Part shown: positions 26,505-36,454 of the stretch, piece after piece | Layout of the letters: each line of letters begins with the position of its first letter | Position numbering within the stretch: the first letter of the stretch is position 1 | Source: Erythrobacter sp. | GTDB taxonomy: Bacteria > Pseudomonadota > Alphaproteobacteria > Sphingomonadales > Sphingomonadaceae | Assembly (NCBI GenBank): GCA_025698865.1 | Contig: JAILWQ010000003.1 | Span: 310,001-374,000, forward strand | Length of the DNA: 64,000 nucleotides | Reading direction: 5' to 3' | Made by a program: the position numbers and the translations under genes | The notes under the pieces: model-generated | The model's database searches: none | What the model saw: only the letters and a program-made list of their open reading frames with translations | Told to the model about the DNA's origin: nothing

Positions 26505-27537
26505 CTTGCCAGCCGTAGCGAAACCCCTCCATGGCGAGGCCGGGACCGAATGCCAGCGCAACCCCGCTTTCCGGCCCATCGCGCATCACCCTTTCGAGGA
26601 CGAACATCAGGGTGGAGGAAGACATGTTGCCGAATTCGCGCAGGACCGTTCGCGAATGGTCCAGCGCGTCGGGTTCGAGATCGAGCCCGCGCTGCACCGC
26701 GTCGAGGATCGACCGACCGCCCGCATGGACGGCGAAGCTCGTCGGTCTGCCATCCGCAAGAACGGCCTCCTGAACATCCGTCCGCGTCAGGGCGGAGGCG
26801 ATGCGGCCGGGGACCTCGCCCGACAGGCGCATGTGGAAGCCGGTATCGCCGATCCGCCAGGTGATGAGCTCGTCGCTTTCCTCGAGCGCGGCCGAAATGC
26901 CGCTGCCGATGGCAAGTCCGGGACCCGCCCCGGTCACGATGGCCGCCGCCGCCCCGTCACCGAACTGAGCTCCGGCGAGGAGCGGCTCGATATCGACCGT
27001 GCTCTGGTGGTGGAGCGAAGACAGTTCGACCGTCACGACCAGCACCCGTGCCTCGGGTTCCGAACGGACGATATGGCGCGCGGTCCGCAATGCGGTGACC
27101 GCGGCATAGCAGCCCATGAAGCCGATCAGCACGCGCTCGACATTGCTGGCGAAGCCAAGCTTGCGAGCGATGATCTGGTCGATCCCCGGCGCCACGAATC
27201 CGGTGCAACTGGCCACGACGATATGCGTGATCTCGCCGAGATGGCTCAACCTGCCGATCGCTTCCAGCGCCAGTTGCGGCGCTTCCTCGGCATAGATCGT
27301 CATGCGCCGGGCGGTCGAAGGCGCGCCGTCGGAATAGAAGCCCTGCCCGCGATCGAGCAGCGCGTCCTCCTCGCTCAGCACCGACCAGCGATGTTCGATA
27401 CCCGAACGTTCGGCCATCCGCTCGAACAGCCTGGCCTCTCTCTTGCCGCCAAGCTGCCGCATCGCCCAGCCGCGATACTCCTGTTCGAAATCGCAGGCCG
27501 GAACGGCGGTGGCGATTTCGGCGATCCGTGCGGTCAT
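26494..27537 (-). CDS. Type III polyketide synthase (chalcone/stilbene synthase family)
   Basis: 347 residues. The catalytic triad of the family is present: Cys111 in VVASCTGFVAPGID, His271 in FAVHAGGRSILD and Asn304 in FGNMSSSTLMFVL. Type III PKSs extend an acyl-CoA starter with malonyl-CoA and cyclise it to a resorcinol, pyrone or phloroglucinol. The next two genes encode a methyltransferase and flavoprotein, the same order as phenolic-lipid (alkylresorcinol/quinone) clusters of other bacteria. The start at ATG 27537 begins the conserved sequence. It lies 40 nt downstream of nadE. Confidence 0.93.
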   Translation of the reverse strand: MTARIAEIATAVPACDFEQEYRGWAMRQLGGKREARLFERMAERSGIEHRWSVLSEEDALLDRGQGFYSDGAPSTARRMTIYAEEAPQLALEAIGRLSHLGEITHIVVASCTGFVAPGIDQIIARKLGFASNVERVLIGFMGCYAAVTALRTARHIVRSEPEARVLVVTVELSSLHHQSTVDIEPLLAGAQFGDGAAAAIVTGAGPGLAIGSGISAALEESDELITWRIGDTGFHMRLSGEVPGRIASALTRTDVQEAVLADGRPTSFAVHAGGRSILDAVQRGLDLEPDALDHSRTVLREFGNMSSSTLMFVLERVMRDGPESGVALAFGPGLAMEGFRYGWQDAG

Positions 27538-27577
27538 GAATTGGCGACCCCTTCGCCTGCCCAACGCCGGGCTCGGC

Positions 27578-29647
27578 TCATAGGTCCCCGGCCGGCACGT
27601 TCTCGCGCAATTCCTCGAGCCACACCGCCGCGACCGCGTCGCTCGGCGCGCGCCAATCGCCCCGCGGGCTCAGCGAGCCGCCCGCGCTGACCTTGGGCCC
27701 GTTCGGCAAGGCACTGCGCTTGAACTGGCTGAATTCGAAGAAACGCCTGAGGAAATTGTTCAGCCAGCCGGCAATGGCGGGCAGATCGTATTCGTTCTTC
27801 TTCCCGTCCGGAAAGCCGATCGGCCACAGCCCCTCGCTGGCATCCTTCCACGCATGCCAGGCGAGGAAGGCGACATGGCTCGGTTTCTGCCCCCAGCGGA
27901 CGATGTGATGGAGGAAGAAGTCGTTGAGGTCGTAGGGACCGATCATGGACTCGGTGGACTGGATCGCCCCGTTCTCTCCGGCCGGGACCAGTTCGGGGCT
28001 GATCTCGGTGGCGACGATGTCTTCCAGCACGGCGTCGCATTGCCCGTCGAACTGGTCGGTGTTGACCGCCCAGTAAATGAGGTACTGGATCAGCGTCTTG
28101 GGCACGCCGGCATTGACCGCATAATGGCTCATCTGGTCGCCCACACCGTAGGTGCACCAGCCGAGCGCCAGTTCGCTGAGATCGCCGGTGCCGAGCACGA
28201 AGCCCGAATGATGGCCGGCCAAGCGGAACAGGTAATCGGTGCGAAGCCCGGCCTGCACGTTCTCGAACGTGGTGTCGTAGACCGCCTCGCCCCTGGCGAA
28301 GGGGTGGCTCATGTCCTCCAGCATCCGGGAGGCTGCGGGGCGGATGTCGATCTCCTCGGCCGTGACGCCGAAGGCTTCCATCAGCCGCCAGGCATTGCCC
28401 TTCGTGCGATCCGACGTCGCGAAGCCCGGCATGGTGTAGCAACGGATGTCGGTGCGCGGCCGACCCAGCCGGTCCATCGCCTTGGCCGCCACGATCAGCG
28501 CATGGGTGCTGTCGAGCCCGCCCGAGATGCCCAAGACGAGGCTCTTCGCCCCGGTCGCCTCGATCCGGCGCATCAGGGCGTCGACCTGGATGTTGAACGC
28601 CTCGTAGCAATCCTCGTCCAGCTTGTCGGCGCGATTCGGGACGAAGGGGAAGCGCCGGATGGGCCGGATCAGCCCGGTGTCGCAACCCGTCCGGCAGGGG
28701 GTGAAGGCGAGGCGGCGATAGAGGTCCTCGGGCCGCCCGTCCGCCTCGGCGGCGTCGTTGAAGGTCCCCACCCGCATCCGGTCATTGAGAATGCGACGCG
28801 TGTCGATATCGACCACGCAGAGTTCCGGCTCCCGGTCGAAGCGCACGCTTTCGATCAGCAGGTCGCCGAGTTCGTAGATCATGCCCTGCCCGTCCCAGGC
28901 GAGATCGGTCGTGCTTTCGCCGTATCCGCTGGCGGAATAGGCGTAGGCGCAGATGTTTCGGCTGGAGCTGGCACGGGTGAGCATGTGCCGCTCGTCCGAC
29001 TTGCCGATGGTGATGTTGCTTGCCGACAGGTTCAGCAGGATCGTCGCGCCCGCCAGCGCAGCGCGCGTCCCCGGCTGGATCGGCGACCAGAAATCCTCGC
29101 AGATCTCGATCCCGAACACGAAGCCGGGCATGTCGGTAGCGGCGAAAAGCAGGTCGACGCCGAACGGGATTTCGGCCCCCGCAGCCTCGATCGTCAGGCC
29201 GACGCAATCGTGCCCGCGCGCAAACCAGCGCTTCTCGTAGAACTCGCGGTAATTGGGCAGATAGCTCTTGGGGACGGCGCCCAGCATCCGGCCATCGGCA
29301 ATGGCGATCGCGCAATTGTAGACCCGGCCATTGCGGCGCAGCGGCGCGCCGACCACCAGCACCGGCGCCAGCCCGCGGCTGGCCTCGACGATCCGGCCAA
29401 GATGCAGATCGACCGCATCGAGCAGCGCGCCCTGAAGGTGAAGATCGTCGATCGCGTAGGAGGACAGGCTGAGCTCGGGATAGAGCAGCAGATCGACATG
29501 CTGTTCGTGCGCGCGGCGCGCATCGGCAATGATGCCGTCCGCATTGTAGGCGACGTCGGCGGTGCGGACCTGCGGCGTGCTGGTCGCCAGCCTCACGAAA
29601 CCATGGGTGTGCCGGTCGAAGAACGGGTGGTCAGCGGTGTTCACCAT
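27578..29647 (-). CDS. nadE: Glutamine-dependent NAD+ synthetase
   Basis: 689 residues, the two-domain form. The N-terminal nitrilase/glutaminase domain carries Glu ([12 protein letters not shown]), Lys ([16 protein letters not shown]) and catalytic Cys ([12 protein letters not shown]). The C-terminal NAD synthase domain has the ATP-PP loop [16 protein letters not shown] and [14 protein letters not shown]. It amidates nicotinic acid adenine dinucleotide to NAD+. It is convergent with nothing upstream (topoisomerase gene is also minus, 58 nt away) and precedes the PKS gene. Confidence 0.97.
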   Translation of the reverse strand: MVNTADHPFFDRHTHGFVRLATSTPQVRTADVAYNADGIIADARRAHEQHVDLLLYPELSLSSYAIDDLHLQGALLDAVDLHLGRIVEASRGLAPVLVVGAPLRRNGRVYNCAIAIADGRMLGAVPKSYLPNYREFYEKRWFARGHDCVGLTIEAAGAEIPFGVDLLFAATDMPGFVFGIEICEDFWSPIQPGTRAALAGATILLNLSASNITIGKSDERHMLTRASSSRNICAYAYSASGYGESTTDLAWDGQGMIYELGDLLIESVRFDREPELCVVDIDTRRILNDRMRVGTFNDAAEADGRPEDLYRRLAFTPCRTGCDTGLIRPIRRFPFVPNRADKLDEDCYEAFNIQVDALMRRIEATGAKSLVLGISGGLDSTHALIVAAKAMDRLGRPRTDIRCYTMPGFATSDRTKGNAWRLMEAFGVTAEEIDIRPAASRMLEDMSHPFARGEAVYDTTFENVQAGLRTDYLFRLAGHHSGFVLGTGDLSELALGWCTYGVGDQMSHYAVNAGVPKTLIQYLIYWAVNTDQFDGQCDAVLEDIVATEISPELVPAGENGAIQSTESMIGPYDLNDFFLHHIVRWGQKPSHVAFLAWHAWKDASEGLWPIGFPDGKKNEYDLPAIAGWLNNFLRRFFEFSQFKRSALPNGPKVSAGGSLSPRGDWRAPSDAVAAVWLEELRENVPAGDL

Positions 29648-29705
29648 GGCGATGGCGTATCCGGGCGCAGGTGGACAGGCAAATCTAATCCACCGTTCCC
29701 GCTCA

Positions 29706-30707
29706 TTACGCGGCCAGCAGGCCCCCGGCGCCGGGGCATTCCTGAAGCATCTCGATGAGCCCGCGCTCCTCGCGCGTCAGCCAGCGCGTGGCCCGCGGCA
29801 GCTTGAGCGAGCCCCGCCAGCTCTCCTGCTCGTCCATCAGCTCGAAGACCGCCGGATGGATGTAACTCTTGCGGGTCACGGCGGGCGTGTTGCCGAGCTC
29901 GCCGGCGACGCAGGACAGCAATTCCTTCATCGGCACCTTGCCCTCGCCTGCGCGCAGGCAGTCGAAGGCGAGCACGCTGCCATGCCAGGTGCGGAAGTTC
30001 TTGGCCGTGAAGCGCTCGCCCATCGCCTCTTCGAGATATTCGTTAACGTCCGCCGAGCCGACCGCGTGGACCGTGCCATCCTCGTCGACATATTTGAAGA
30101 TGTTCTGGCCGGGCAGGTCCTGCATGTTGCGAACCATCCGCGCGAGGCTGCCATCGGTCAGCGTGACCTCGCGCATCTTGCCCGACTTGCCCTTGTATCG
30201 CAGCTTGAGCGTCTTGCCCGTGACCTCGGCATGGCGCCGCCGCAGGGTGGTCGCGCCGTAGCTCTTGTTGCGCACCGCGTAGCCCTCGTTCCCGACGCGG
30301 ATCGCACCCAGATCGAGCAGGCGCACCACGCTGGCGACGGCGCGTTCCCAGGTCAGCTTGCGGCCGCGCAGATCCTCTTCCACGCGTTTGCGGACCAGCG
30401 GCAGGAGGCTGCCGAAGGCGAGGCACTTGTCGAACTTCTCGCTTTCGCGCGCGGCGCGGAATTCGGGGTGATAGCGATACTGCTTGCGGCCCTTCGCATC
30501 GATCCCGGTGGCAAGGATATGGCCGTTCGGCGCGGGGCAGAACCAGGCGTCCTTGTACGCCGGCGGCAGGGCGATCGCGTTCAGCCGCTTCTTCTCTGCC
30601 CGTTCGGTGACGAGCTTGCCCTCGGCATCGTAGTAAGCCCATCCCTTGCCCGCCCTCTTGCGGGTGATGCCGGGCAGATCGTCGTCGACATAAATGAGCT
30701 TGGTCAT
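29706..30707 (-). CDS. DNA topoisomerase IB (poxvirus type)
   Basis: 333 residues. The core is read from YVDDDLPGITRKRAGKGWAY through LPPAYKDAWFCP, VRLLDLGAIRVGNEGYA, KNFRTWHGSVLAF and RKSYIHPAVFEL. In these the catalytic Arg residues, His and the nucleophilic Tyr are present. It relaxes supercoils through a 3'-phosphotyrosyl intermediate. Such short type IB enzymes occur in many alphaproteobacteria. The ATG at 30707 starts the conserved sequence; an in-frame extension to 30791 is not family-like. Confidence 0.93.
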   Translation of the reverse strand: MTKLIYVDDDLPGITRKRAGKGWAYYDAEGKLVTERAEKKRLNAIALPPAYKDAWFCPAPNGHILATGIDAKGRKQYRYHPEFRAARESEKFDKCLAFGSLLPLVRKRVEEDLRGRKLTWERAVASVVRLLDLGAIRVGNEGYAVRNKSYGATTLRRRHAEVTGKTLKLRYKGKSGKMREVTLTDGSLARMVRNMQDLPGQNIFKYVDEDGTVHAVGSADVNEYLEEAMGERFTAKNFRTWHGSVLAFDCLRAGEGKVPMKELLSCVAGELGNTPAVTRKSYIHPAVFELMDEQESWRGSLKLPRATRWLTREERGLIEMLQECPGAGGLLAA

Positions 30708-30805
30708 GGCAAATAGCTTGACGCGCGAGGTGCGCGGCGGTTCCGCTTGCGGGCGAAGCTCCGGCTCCCCAGCTTGGTCGCGACACAGCATCAGGAGACA
30801 CGATC

Positions 30806-31657
30806 TTGGCCAACCCGACCTACACCCCGCCCGCCGTCTGGACCCACGACGCGGAGAATGGCGGCAAGTTCGCCAGCATCAACCGCCCGACCGCCGGCGC
30901 GAGGCAGGAGCGGGAGCTTCCGAGCGGTGACCACGATCTGCAACTCTATTCGCTCGCCACGCCCAATGGCGTGAAAGCGACGATCATGCTCGAGGAACTC
31001 CTCGAGGCGGGGCATTCCGGTGCGGAATACGATGCCTGGACGATCAAGATATCGGACGGCGACCAGTTCGGATCGGGCTTTGTCGGGATCAACCCGAACT
31101 CCAAGATCCCCGCCCTGCTCGACCGCAGCGGCGCCGAGCCCGTCCGGGTGTTCGAGAGCGGCGCGATCCTGATGCATCTGGCGGAGAAGTTCGGCGCCTT
31201 CCTGCCGAGCGATTCCAGCCGGGCCGAGGTGCTCAGCTGGCTGTTCTGGCAGATCGGCAGCGCCCCGTTCATCGGTGGCGGCTTCGGGCACTTCTACGCC
31301 TATGCGCCGGAAAAATACGAATATCCCATCAACCGCTATGCGATGGAAACCAAGCGCCTGTTCGATGTGGCGGACCAGCGCCTCGCCCGGACCGAATTCC
31401 TCGGCGGGGATGACTACACCATCGCCGACATCGCCGCCTTCCCCTGGCTTGCCCCCTTCGTCGAGGGCACGATCTACAACGAGGCGAAGACCTTTCTCTC
31501 GATCGACGAATACGAGAATGTCGGCCGCTGGGCCAAGACGATCGCAGCGCGGCCCGGCGTGAAGCGCGGCCGCATTGTCAACAAGGTGTGGGGCGAAGAG
31601 AACGAGCAGCTCGCCGAACGCCACTCCGCCGCCGATTTTGAAGGCAAGTCGCTCTAG
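30806..31657 (+). CDS. yghU: YghU-type glutathione S-transferase / disulfide-bond oxidoreductase
   Basis: 283 residues. The N-terminal extension (WTHDAENGGKFASINRPTAGA) is characteristic of YghU/YfcG-like GSTs. It is followed by a thioredoxin-fold GSH domain (LYSLATPNGVKATIMLEELL, NPNSKIPALLD, VFESGAILMHLAEKFG) and an all-helical C-terminal domain. Family members have glutathione-dependent disulfide reductase activity. The start is TTG at 30806 with AGGAGA 8 nt upstream; no better codon is available. Confidence 0.93.
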   Translation: MANPTYTPPAVWTHDAENGGKFASINRPTAGARQERELPSGDHDLQLYSLATPNGVKATIMLEELLEAGHSGAEYDAWTIKISDGDQFGSGFVGINPNSKIPALLDRSGAEPVRVFESGAILMHLAEKFGAFLPSDSSRAEVLSWLFWQIGSAPFIGGGFGHFYAYAPEKYEYPINRYAMETKRLFDVADQRLARTEFLGGDDYTIADIAAFPWLAPFVEGTIYNEAKTFLSIDEYENVGRWAKTIAARPGVKRGRIVNKVWGEENEQLAERHSAADFEGKSL

Positions 31658-31757
31658 GGGATCGGCCCGCCGGACGGCTCCGTCATCGCGCCGGGGCCGT
31701 CGCGGCGAAGGCCCCCTTCACATCGGCGCGGCAATCGCTATAGGAACGCCCGCCTGC

Positions 31758-31832
31758 TGGGGTGTAGCCAAGTGGTAAGGCACCGGTTTTTGGTACCGGC
31801 ATTCGCAGGTTCGATCCCTGCCACCCCAGCCA
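31758..31832 (+). tRNA. tRNA-Gln(TTG)
   Basis: The acceptor stem TGGGGTG pairs with CACCCCA (31822-31828). The D-arm contains AGCCAAGTGGTAAGGCA, the anticodon loop TTTTGGT has anticodon TTG, and the T-loop is TTCGATC. The discriminator is G and CCA is encoded (31830-31832). It is directly followed by an integrase gene, marking it as a likely integration site. Confidence 0.97.
31810..31832 (+). other. Candidate attachment site (3' end of tRNA-Gln)
   Basis: The integrase gene starts about 100 bp after this tRNA, and tyrosine recombinases of islands usually insert in the T-arm/acceptor part of a tRNA gene. I did not find a second copy of this segment in the window, so the far att site is unproven. 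Confidence 0.35.
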
Positions 31833-31936
31833 AGCAGTCTGAAAATAGCTGAAAAGCGCAGAATCCCTAAGATGCGAGTCTAAGGGATTCCCAGTTGTCC
31901 CCAGCAACTGTCCCAACCAGCTGTCCCAAGGCAGGG

Positions 31937-33973
31937 ATGACAGCAGGCCGAAAAAGGCTTGCCCGCATGCCCCGATCCCCCGTTCAGAACATCAAGCGCC
32001 GTGGCGCCGTTTATTGGTGGCGGCGAACTATTTCGCTCACCCGTTTGGGTTTTTCGGATTCTCGACTCATAAGCTTGGAGTTCAGCCTCTTCACCAAGGA
32101 GCTGGACAGCGCTCGCGGACGTGCCGCGGCGATGACCGCTTATAGTGAGAGATTGAGGATGAGTTTCCGGGACAACGTTGCGCAGTTCGGTCTGGACAAG
32201 CAAGCCATCAGCACGATCTTCATGGAGGAGGTGCGCAGCTACCGCAACGAACTCGTCCATCTCGAGGCGGCCTGGAAGGCGCACCCGGTCTGGAGCAGTG
32301 TGTCCAACCGCGAGGACGATCTGGCAATGTTTCAGGCGCTCTGGAAAGGGATCGCCGATGAAGGGCTCGGCGTTCCACGCGATTGGGACTTCGTCGAGAA
32401 GCACTTCGCGACATTCGATCAAGATATGCAGTGCCGCGTGCGCGATCTGCTCCGCGAGCACCGCGACTTGCCGGAATCGCTCCGGCTGACTGCGCAGGCG
32501 CGCCTCAAGCAGGCTGGCGCTGCCAGTAATGCGGTCAGCATCCCTGTCGCTGTGGATGTGATCGCACGCGCCCGTGCCGAGGCAGCAAGACGGGTTAAGG
32601 AGAGCGCCGATTTCGACGATCTGGCCAATCTCGCTTCTCTCGCGACTTCGTTCGTAAACGCCGTCGCACCGCGGGTAGCGGCTCCCTCAAGCGCGAACAG
32701 CAACCTCAATGTGCCGGCGCTCCCAATCTCCTACCTGACGGAAGAGCAGCAGCGCTATGCGGAGATGACACCAACTCAGTTCGCTGAAGAATTCATCAAG
32801 GAGAAGTTTGGCGGTTTGGAGCAGCGCAAGGGGAGCAAGCGCCAACGTGAAATCGTTCAGGATTCGACCCTTCGTGACATCCGCTGGATTGCTGTTCTGC
32901 TGGAAAAAGCACTACCGTCCGGCACGCCGTTTTCCGAAGTCACCATCGAACACGTAACCGAGCTGGACCGCTGGTTCGACCTCCTTCCTACAACCATTGG
33001 AAAGTCGCCGAAGGATAGGGACCCTGAAACGACTTTCGAGATGATCCGGGAGCGTGCCCTCGAGCGGATTGAAAGCGGTGAACTCAGTGCAGATCAGATC
33101 GGCCTGAGCACCAACACCAGCAACAAGCACTGGCAAAACTTTGCGCGCATGCACAAGCAGCTTCGATCGGTCGTTCCCGGCTTGGCGGAGGTATGCGTTG
33201 CGAAATTCATCACTCCCGAAACGAAGGACGAGCGCGAAGCACGGGACGCATATACGAAAGAACAGGGAGAGGCGATCTTCAGTCTACCTCCGTGGACAGG
33301 TTGCGCAGGCCGAAACGACAGGTTGAAGGCAGGCACCGAGATCATCCACGACGCCCTGTTTTTCATCCTCCTGCTGGTTTGGTATACAGGTGCTCGGCGG
33401 GAGGAAATCTGCAAGCTCAAGCTCGACGACATCTTTGAAAACGAAGTGCTCGGCATTCCGTATCTCTTCGTCCGCCCGACCGATACCGGAAGGATCAAGT
33501 GCAAGAGCTCCAAGCGAAAGATTCCACTTCATAGCGAATTGATCAGGCTCGGATTGCTTCGATATGTCGAAGCGATGAAGAACGCGGGAGAGACCCTGCT
33601 TTTTCCGGAAATGTATCCGTCCGGAAACACCAAGCGTAAGATTGGCGATGTCTTTTACAAGATTTGGTGGATCTATCTTCGCCCGTTCGTTCCTAATCTT
33701 AAACGCGGCCAAGCGATGCATGCGGCAAGGCACACAGCGTCGGATGCGCTGAAACAGGCTGGCATCGATTTGGAGGCCCGTAACGATGTTCTGGGTCATA
33801 GCCAGAAGGCCCTCGGTGAAGGAGCATCGACCTATTCCGAACCTGTCGCCCTGCAGAGAATGAAAGATATGGTTAAAGAAATTCCCAATGTTAGCGGCCA
33901 TTTAGCAGACGTCGTCTCGATTAACCTGCTGCCCAAGGATCTACGGGTCGCGCGTCCCGCCCGGACGAGGTGA
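31937..33973 (+). CDS. Large tyrosine-recombinase integrase (tRNA-Gln island)
   Basis: About 678 residues, much longer than typical phage integrases (~400). The long N-terminal half is helical (MRMSFRDNVAQFGLDKQAIS-type stretches near 85, RARAEAARRVKESAD near 230). The C-terminal catalytic domain has Arg in YTGARREEICKL, HxxR in MHAARHTASDALK, His in VLGHSQKALGEGA and Tyr in STYSE. The gene is visibly AT-richer than its neighbours. ATG 31937 with AAGGCAGGG before it is preferred; TTG 31895 and ATG 31967 are alternatives. It probably drove insertion of the region that follows. Confidence 0.88.
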   Translation: MTAGRKRLARMPRSPVQNIKRRGAVYWWRRTISLTRLGFSDSRLISLEFSLFTKELDSARGRAAAMTAYSERLRMSFRDNVAQFGLDKQAISTIFMEEVRSYRNELVHLEAAWKAHPVWSSVSNREDDLAMFQALWKGIADEGLGVPRDWDFVEKHFATFDQDMQCRVRDLLREHRDLPESLRLTAQARLKQAGAASNAVSIPVAVDVIARARAEAARRVKESADFDDLANLASLATSFVNAVAPRVAAPSSANSNLNVPALPISYLTEEQQRYAEMTPTQFAEEFIKEKFGGLEQRKGSKRQREIVQDSTLRDIRWIAVLLEKALPSGTPFSEVTIEHVTELDRWFDLLPTTIGKSPKDRDPETTFEMIRERALERIESGELSADQIGLSTNTSNKHWQNFARMHKQLRSVVPGLAEVCVAKFITPETKDEREARDAYTKEQGEAIFSLPPWTGCAGRNDRLKAGTEIIHDALFFILLLVWYTGARREEICKLKLDDIFENEVLGIPYLFVRPTDTGRIKCKSSKRKIPLHSELIRLGLLRYVEAMKNAGETLLFPEMYPSGNTKRKIGDVFYKIWWIYLRPFVPNLKRGQAMHAARHTASDALKQAGIDLEARNDVLGHSQKALGEGASTYSEPVALQRMKDMVKEIPNVSGHLADVVSINLLPKDLRVARPARTR

Positions 33974-34109
33974 TTGGCGGCTCTGCGCCCTAATATCGGT
34001 CATCCAGCCCAGAACGCCGTCTGCTTGAAAGCCGCCGTTCTCGACATGAGCATTAACTGCTATTTCAGTTCGGACCTAGGCGAAAAACACGCGCTTAGCT
34101 CATATTACT

Positions 34110-34141
34110 GCGCCGTTGGTCGACTTGGCGACCAACGGCGC
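34110..34141. terminator. Perfect 13-bp hairpin between integrase and copper operon
   Basis: GCGCCGTTGGTCG (34110-34122) pairs exactly with CGACCAACGGCGC (34129-34141) around a 6-nt loop; CTTTG follows on the plus strand. It is placed between convergent genes, so it probably ends the minus-strand csoR operon and possibly the integrase transcript. Confidence 0.75.
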
Positions 34142-34161
34142 CTTTGCTCATATTTGACAGG

Positions 34162-34788
34162 TCAATCTGCGTCCGAAATTGCACCACGCACTTCCGGAGA
34201 CAGCGGCCGCTCAACGACTTGCTCTGCCTCTTGCTTTAGGTTTGGCGTGAGGGCGGTGGTCCGCGCGGGAAGAGGCGTGCCATCACCCATCTCGCCGTTT
34301 TGCTCAATATCCTTGAGCAACAGTTCCATCTCGGCGATTTCCTTGACCTGCGCTTCGATGATCGAGTCCGCCAGCTTGCGAACACGCGGATCGGTGATCT
34401 CAGCACGCGCGCTCGTCATGATTGCGATCGAATGGTGCGGGATCATCGCCGACATGTACTCTTCGTCGTTGACGGTCGCTTGGCTGCGGACCAGCCACAG
34501 CGCCACCGCGAAAACCAGCGCGCCGACGCCCAGGATGATGAAGTTCTTGGTTTTGTCCTTGTACATGCCCCACATGAAAAGAAGCATGACGATCATCATC
34601 ATGCCGCCCATGACGAAGGTCATCCAGAAGCGCGTCTCGCTCCAGAATACGTGGCTGAGTTCGAACGTGTTGAGGTACATCAGGCCGAACATAATGGCCG
34701 TCGACGTCGCCACCATTGCCATGAAGCGCCAGTAATTGCCCCCACCGCCGTGGTGCTGCTGGTGATCCGCATTGTGATTGTCGGCCAT
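34162..34788 (-). CDS. DUF305 membrane protein
   Basis: 208 residues. A His-rich N-terminus (NHNADHQQHHGGGG) is followed by three hydrophobic helices (MAMVATSTAIMFGLMYL, TFVMGGMMMIVMLLFMWGMY, FIILGVGALVFAVALWLV) and the DUF305 domain with EYMSAMIPHHSIAIMTSARAE. DUF305 proteins (ferritin-like helical bundle) are frequently encoded in copper and metal resistance regions and are His/Met-rich, but their biochemistry is not settled. It is last in the csoR-headed operon, directly after the channel gene with no gap. Confidence 0.88.
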   Translation of the reverse strand: MADNHNADHQQHHGGGGNYWRFMAMVATSTAIMFGLMYLNTFELSHVFWSETRFWMTFVMGGMMMIVMLLFMWGMYKDKTKNFIILGVGALVFAVALWLVRSQATVNDEEYMSAMIPHHSIAIMTSARAEITDPRVRKLADSIIEAQVKEIAEMELLLKDIEQNGEMGDGTPLPARTTALTPNLKQEAEQVVERPLSPEVRGAISDAD

Positions 34789-35205
34789 TCAATCCTCCTG
34801 TTGGCTCATCGTTTTATAGACGTACTGGGCAGTGCAGCTGATCAGGATAAATCCTGTCAGCGCCGCGATCCCCGAAATCGCGCGCATGTGACCCGCAGGC
34901 AGAATATCTCCCAGCCCCACGGTCGAGATCGTTATCAATGCGAAATAATAGTAATCCATCCAGCTATCGATGACGTCTTTTTCGAGACCGCCTAAGCCCC
35001 AGACCGATGCGAGATACATGCCTCCTGCGAAGATAGCCGCGATCATCAGGTGACTCAGCAGGACGATACTGGCCCCAGCGAGCAGACACAGATGGCGGGG
35101 GTCCTTGCCGGGCGGGGATAGAGCCTTCGCTCCGCGCAACATCCACAGATGAATGTAGAGGGATATCGCGAACAAGGTAAAGCCGAGCAGTAGCGCCCCA
35201 ATCAA
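34789..35205 (-). CDS. Two-pore-helix ion channel domain protein (Ion_trans_2-like)
   Basis: 138 residues. It has an N-terminal helix (LLLGFTLFAISLYIHLWML), a second (CLLAGASIVLLSHLMIAAIFA), then a pore loop with selectivity-filter-like TISTVGLGDILP and a last helix (ISGIAALTGFILISCTAQYVY). The TVGLGD filter resembles K+ channel TVGYGD. The TTG start at 35205 overlaps the stop of the glutaredoxin-MauE gene; no ATG is available in frame nearby. Finding a K+-channel-like protein in a copper operon is unusual. Confidence 0.8.
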   Translation of the reverse strand: MIGALLLGFTLFAISLYIHLWMLRGAKALSPPGKDPRHLCLLAGASIVLLSHLMIAAIFAGGMYLASVWGLGGLEKDVIDSWMDYYYFALITISTVGLGDILPAGHMRAISGIAALTGFILISCTAQYVYKTMSQQED

Positions 35206-35972
35206 AGCACGATCCAGCCCATTGCCTTGGCACCCATCCACAGGCCCATGCCGATCATGAACAGGTTCTCCGTCAGCGAAACGAAGCCGAGCGGCACATT
35301 GCTGCTCCCGCCGACGCAGGCGCATTTGAGTTCGCGCTTGTCGATATAGACCGCCTTGAAGACGCTGACCGCGCCGATCGTGCCGATGAACAGCGATACC
35401 GGGACCGAGACGATGGGAAGCGCATGGGCCACCATTAAGATGCCCGCCAGCGCCTCGCCGAAGGGATAGATGAAGCCGTACCGCACCCAGCGACGCGCCA
35501 GGAGGTCGTAATTCAGGAACATGGTCGAGAAGCTGCGGACGTCCTGCAGTTTCTGGATCGCAAGCAGCGCCATCGACAGGCTGACGAACCATTCCACCGC
35601 CTGCACGGTGAAGATCGTATCGAACACATACCAGCTGATCGCGAGGCCGAGCAGGAAGGCGACGCCGAAGATGGCGATGACCGGCTGGTAGCTGGTCTCG
35701 TCCTCCTTCTTGACGGACTTGCCGAAATATTCGCGCAGATCGTCATACCCACCAATACGCTCGCCGCCGATAAAGGTCTGTGGTGTCGTCTTGACGCCGT
35801 GCTTTTCCTTGAAGGCGTCGGTCTCCTCGCGCGTTTCGAGATGATGGTCCTCGATCTCGAACCCTTCGCGCTTCAACAGGTCGACGGTCTTAAGGCCGTA
35901 GGGACAGACATGCTCGGGCATCACCATCCGGTAGACGGTGGCCTTCTTCGCGGACGGGCCGCGGTCGCTCAC
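35202..35972 (-). CDS. Glutaredoxin-MauE/DoxX-type redox membrane fusion protein
   Basis: 256 residues. The N-terminal glutaredoxin domain (~10-85) has the active site VCPYGLKTV (monothiol CPYG) and the cis-Pro region GVKTTPQTFIGGERIGG. The C-terminal MauE-type domain has four hydrophobic helices (VIAIFGVAFLLGLAISWYV, GEALAGILMVAHALPIVSV and two more) and a loop with KCACVGG. MauE-like proteins support disulfide formation in periplasmic proteins. The fusion suggests transfer of thiol redox state across the membrane. The ATG overlaps the DUF411 stop (ATGA). Confidence 0.88.
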   Translation of the reverse strand: MSDRGPSAKKATVYRMVMPEHVCPYGLKTVDLLKREGFEIEDHHLETREETDAFKEKHGVKTTPQTFIGGERIGGYDDLREYFGKSVKKEDETSYQPVIAIFGVAFLLGLAISWYVFDTIFTVQAVEWFVSLSMALLAIQKLQDVRSFSTMFLNYDLLARRWVRYGFIYPFGEALAGILMVAHALPIVSVPVSLFIGTIGAVSVFKAVYIDKRELKCACVGGSSNVPLGFVSLTENLFMIGMGLWMGAKAMGWIVL

Positions 35973-36454
35973 GATGGGCTCCCGTCATTGGCCGAATAGT
36001 TCGCCCAGACGCTGCGACCTTCCGGTCCGAATGCGATGACCTGATAGGCCTGACGATGGTCGCCATGCTCCATCCCCGGCGAGCCCATCGGCATACCGGC
36101 GACGGCTAGGCCGCTTATACCTTCGGGGCGTTCCGCCAGCAGGCGCTCGATATCGGCGGCGGGGACGTGGCCTTCGATCGTGTAGCCTTCGACGATGGCG
36201 GTGTGGCACGATTGCAGATCGTTCGGCACGCCGTTCTCGGCCTTGACCGCGCCCATATCGGGATGATCGACCGAAGTGACATCGTGCTTGTCGCCCTGTT
36301 CCATATGATGGGCCCAGGCGAGGCAGCAGCCGCAGTTCGGATCGCGATACATGGTTATCTCGGCGGCCTGTGCGGCAGTAGTGCACGCGGCCAGCAGGAT
36401 GGTGCCAATAACGGGAAGTATCGGGCGGCGGGTCGGATTGCTGTTGAGGCGCAT
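35969..36454 (-). CDS. DUF411 metal-associated exported protein
   Basis: 161 residues. A signal peptide (PILPVIGTILLAACTTAAQAA) may contain a lipobox-like LAAC. The domain has MYRDPNCGCCLAWAHHME with a CGCC motif, a later Cys in NDLQSCHTAIVEGY and HVPAADIERLL. DUF411 is thioredoxin-like and usually found with copper/silver resistance genes. The CGCC and nearby His suggest metal or thiol chemistry. ATG 36454 shares its base with the stop of the preceding gene (TGATG). Confidence 0.88.
   Translation of the reverse strand: MRLNSNPTRRPILPVIGTILLAACTTAAQAAEITMYRDPNCGCCLAWAHHMEQGDKHDVTSVDHPDMGAVKAENGVPNDLQSCHTAIVEGYTIEGHVPAADIERLLAERPEGISGLAVAGMPMGSPGMEHGDHRQAYQVIAFGPEGRSVWANYSANDGSPS

Noticed and set aside
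33974-34109. Possible second att copy after the integrase
   Set aside because: No match to the tRNA-Gln 3' end seen here.
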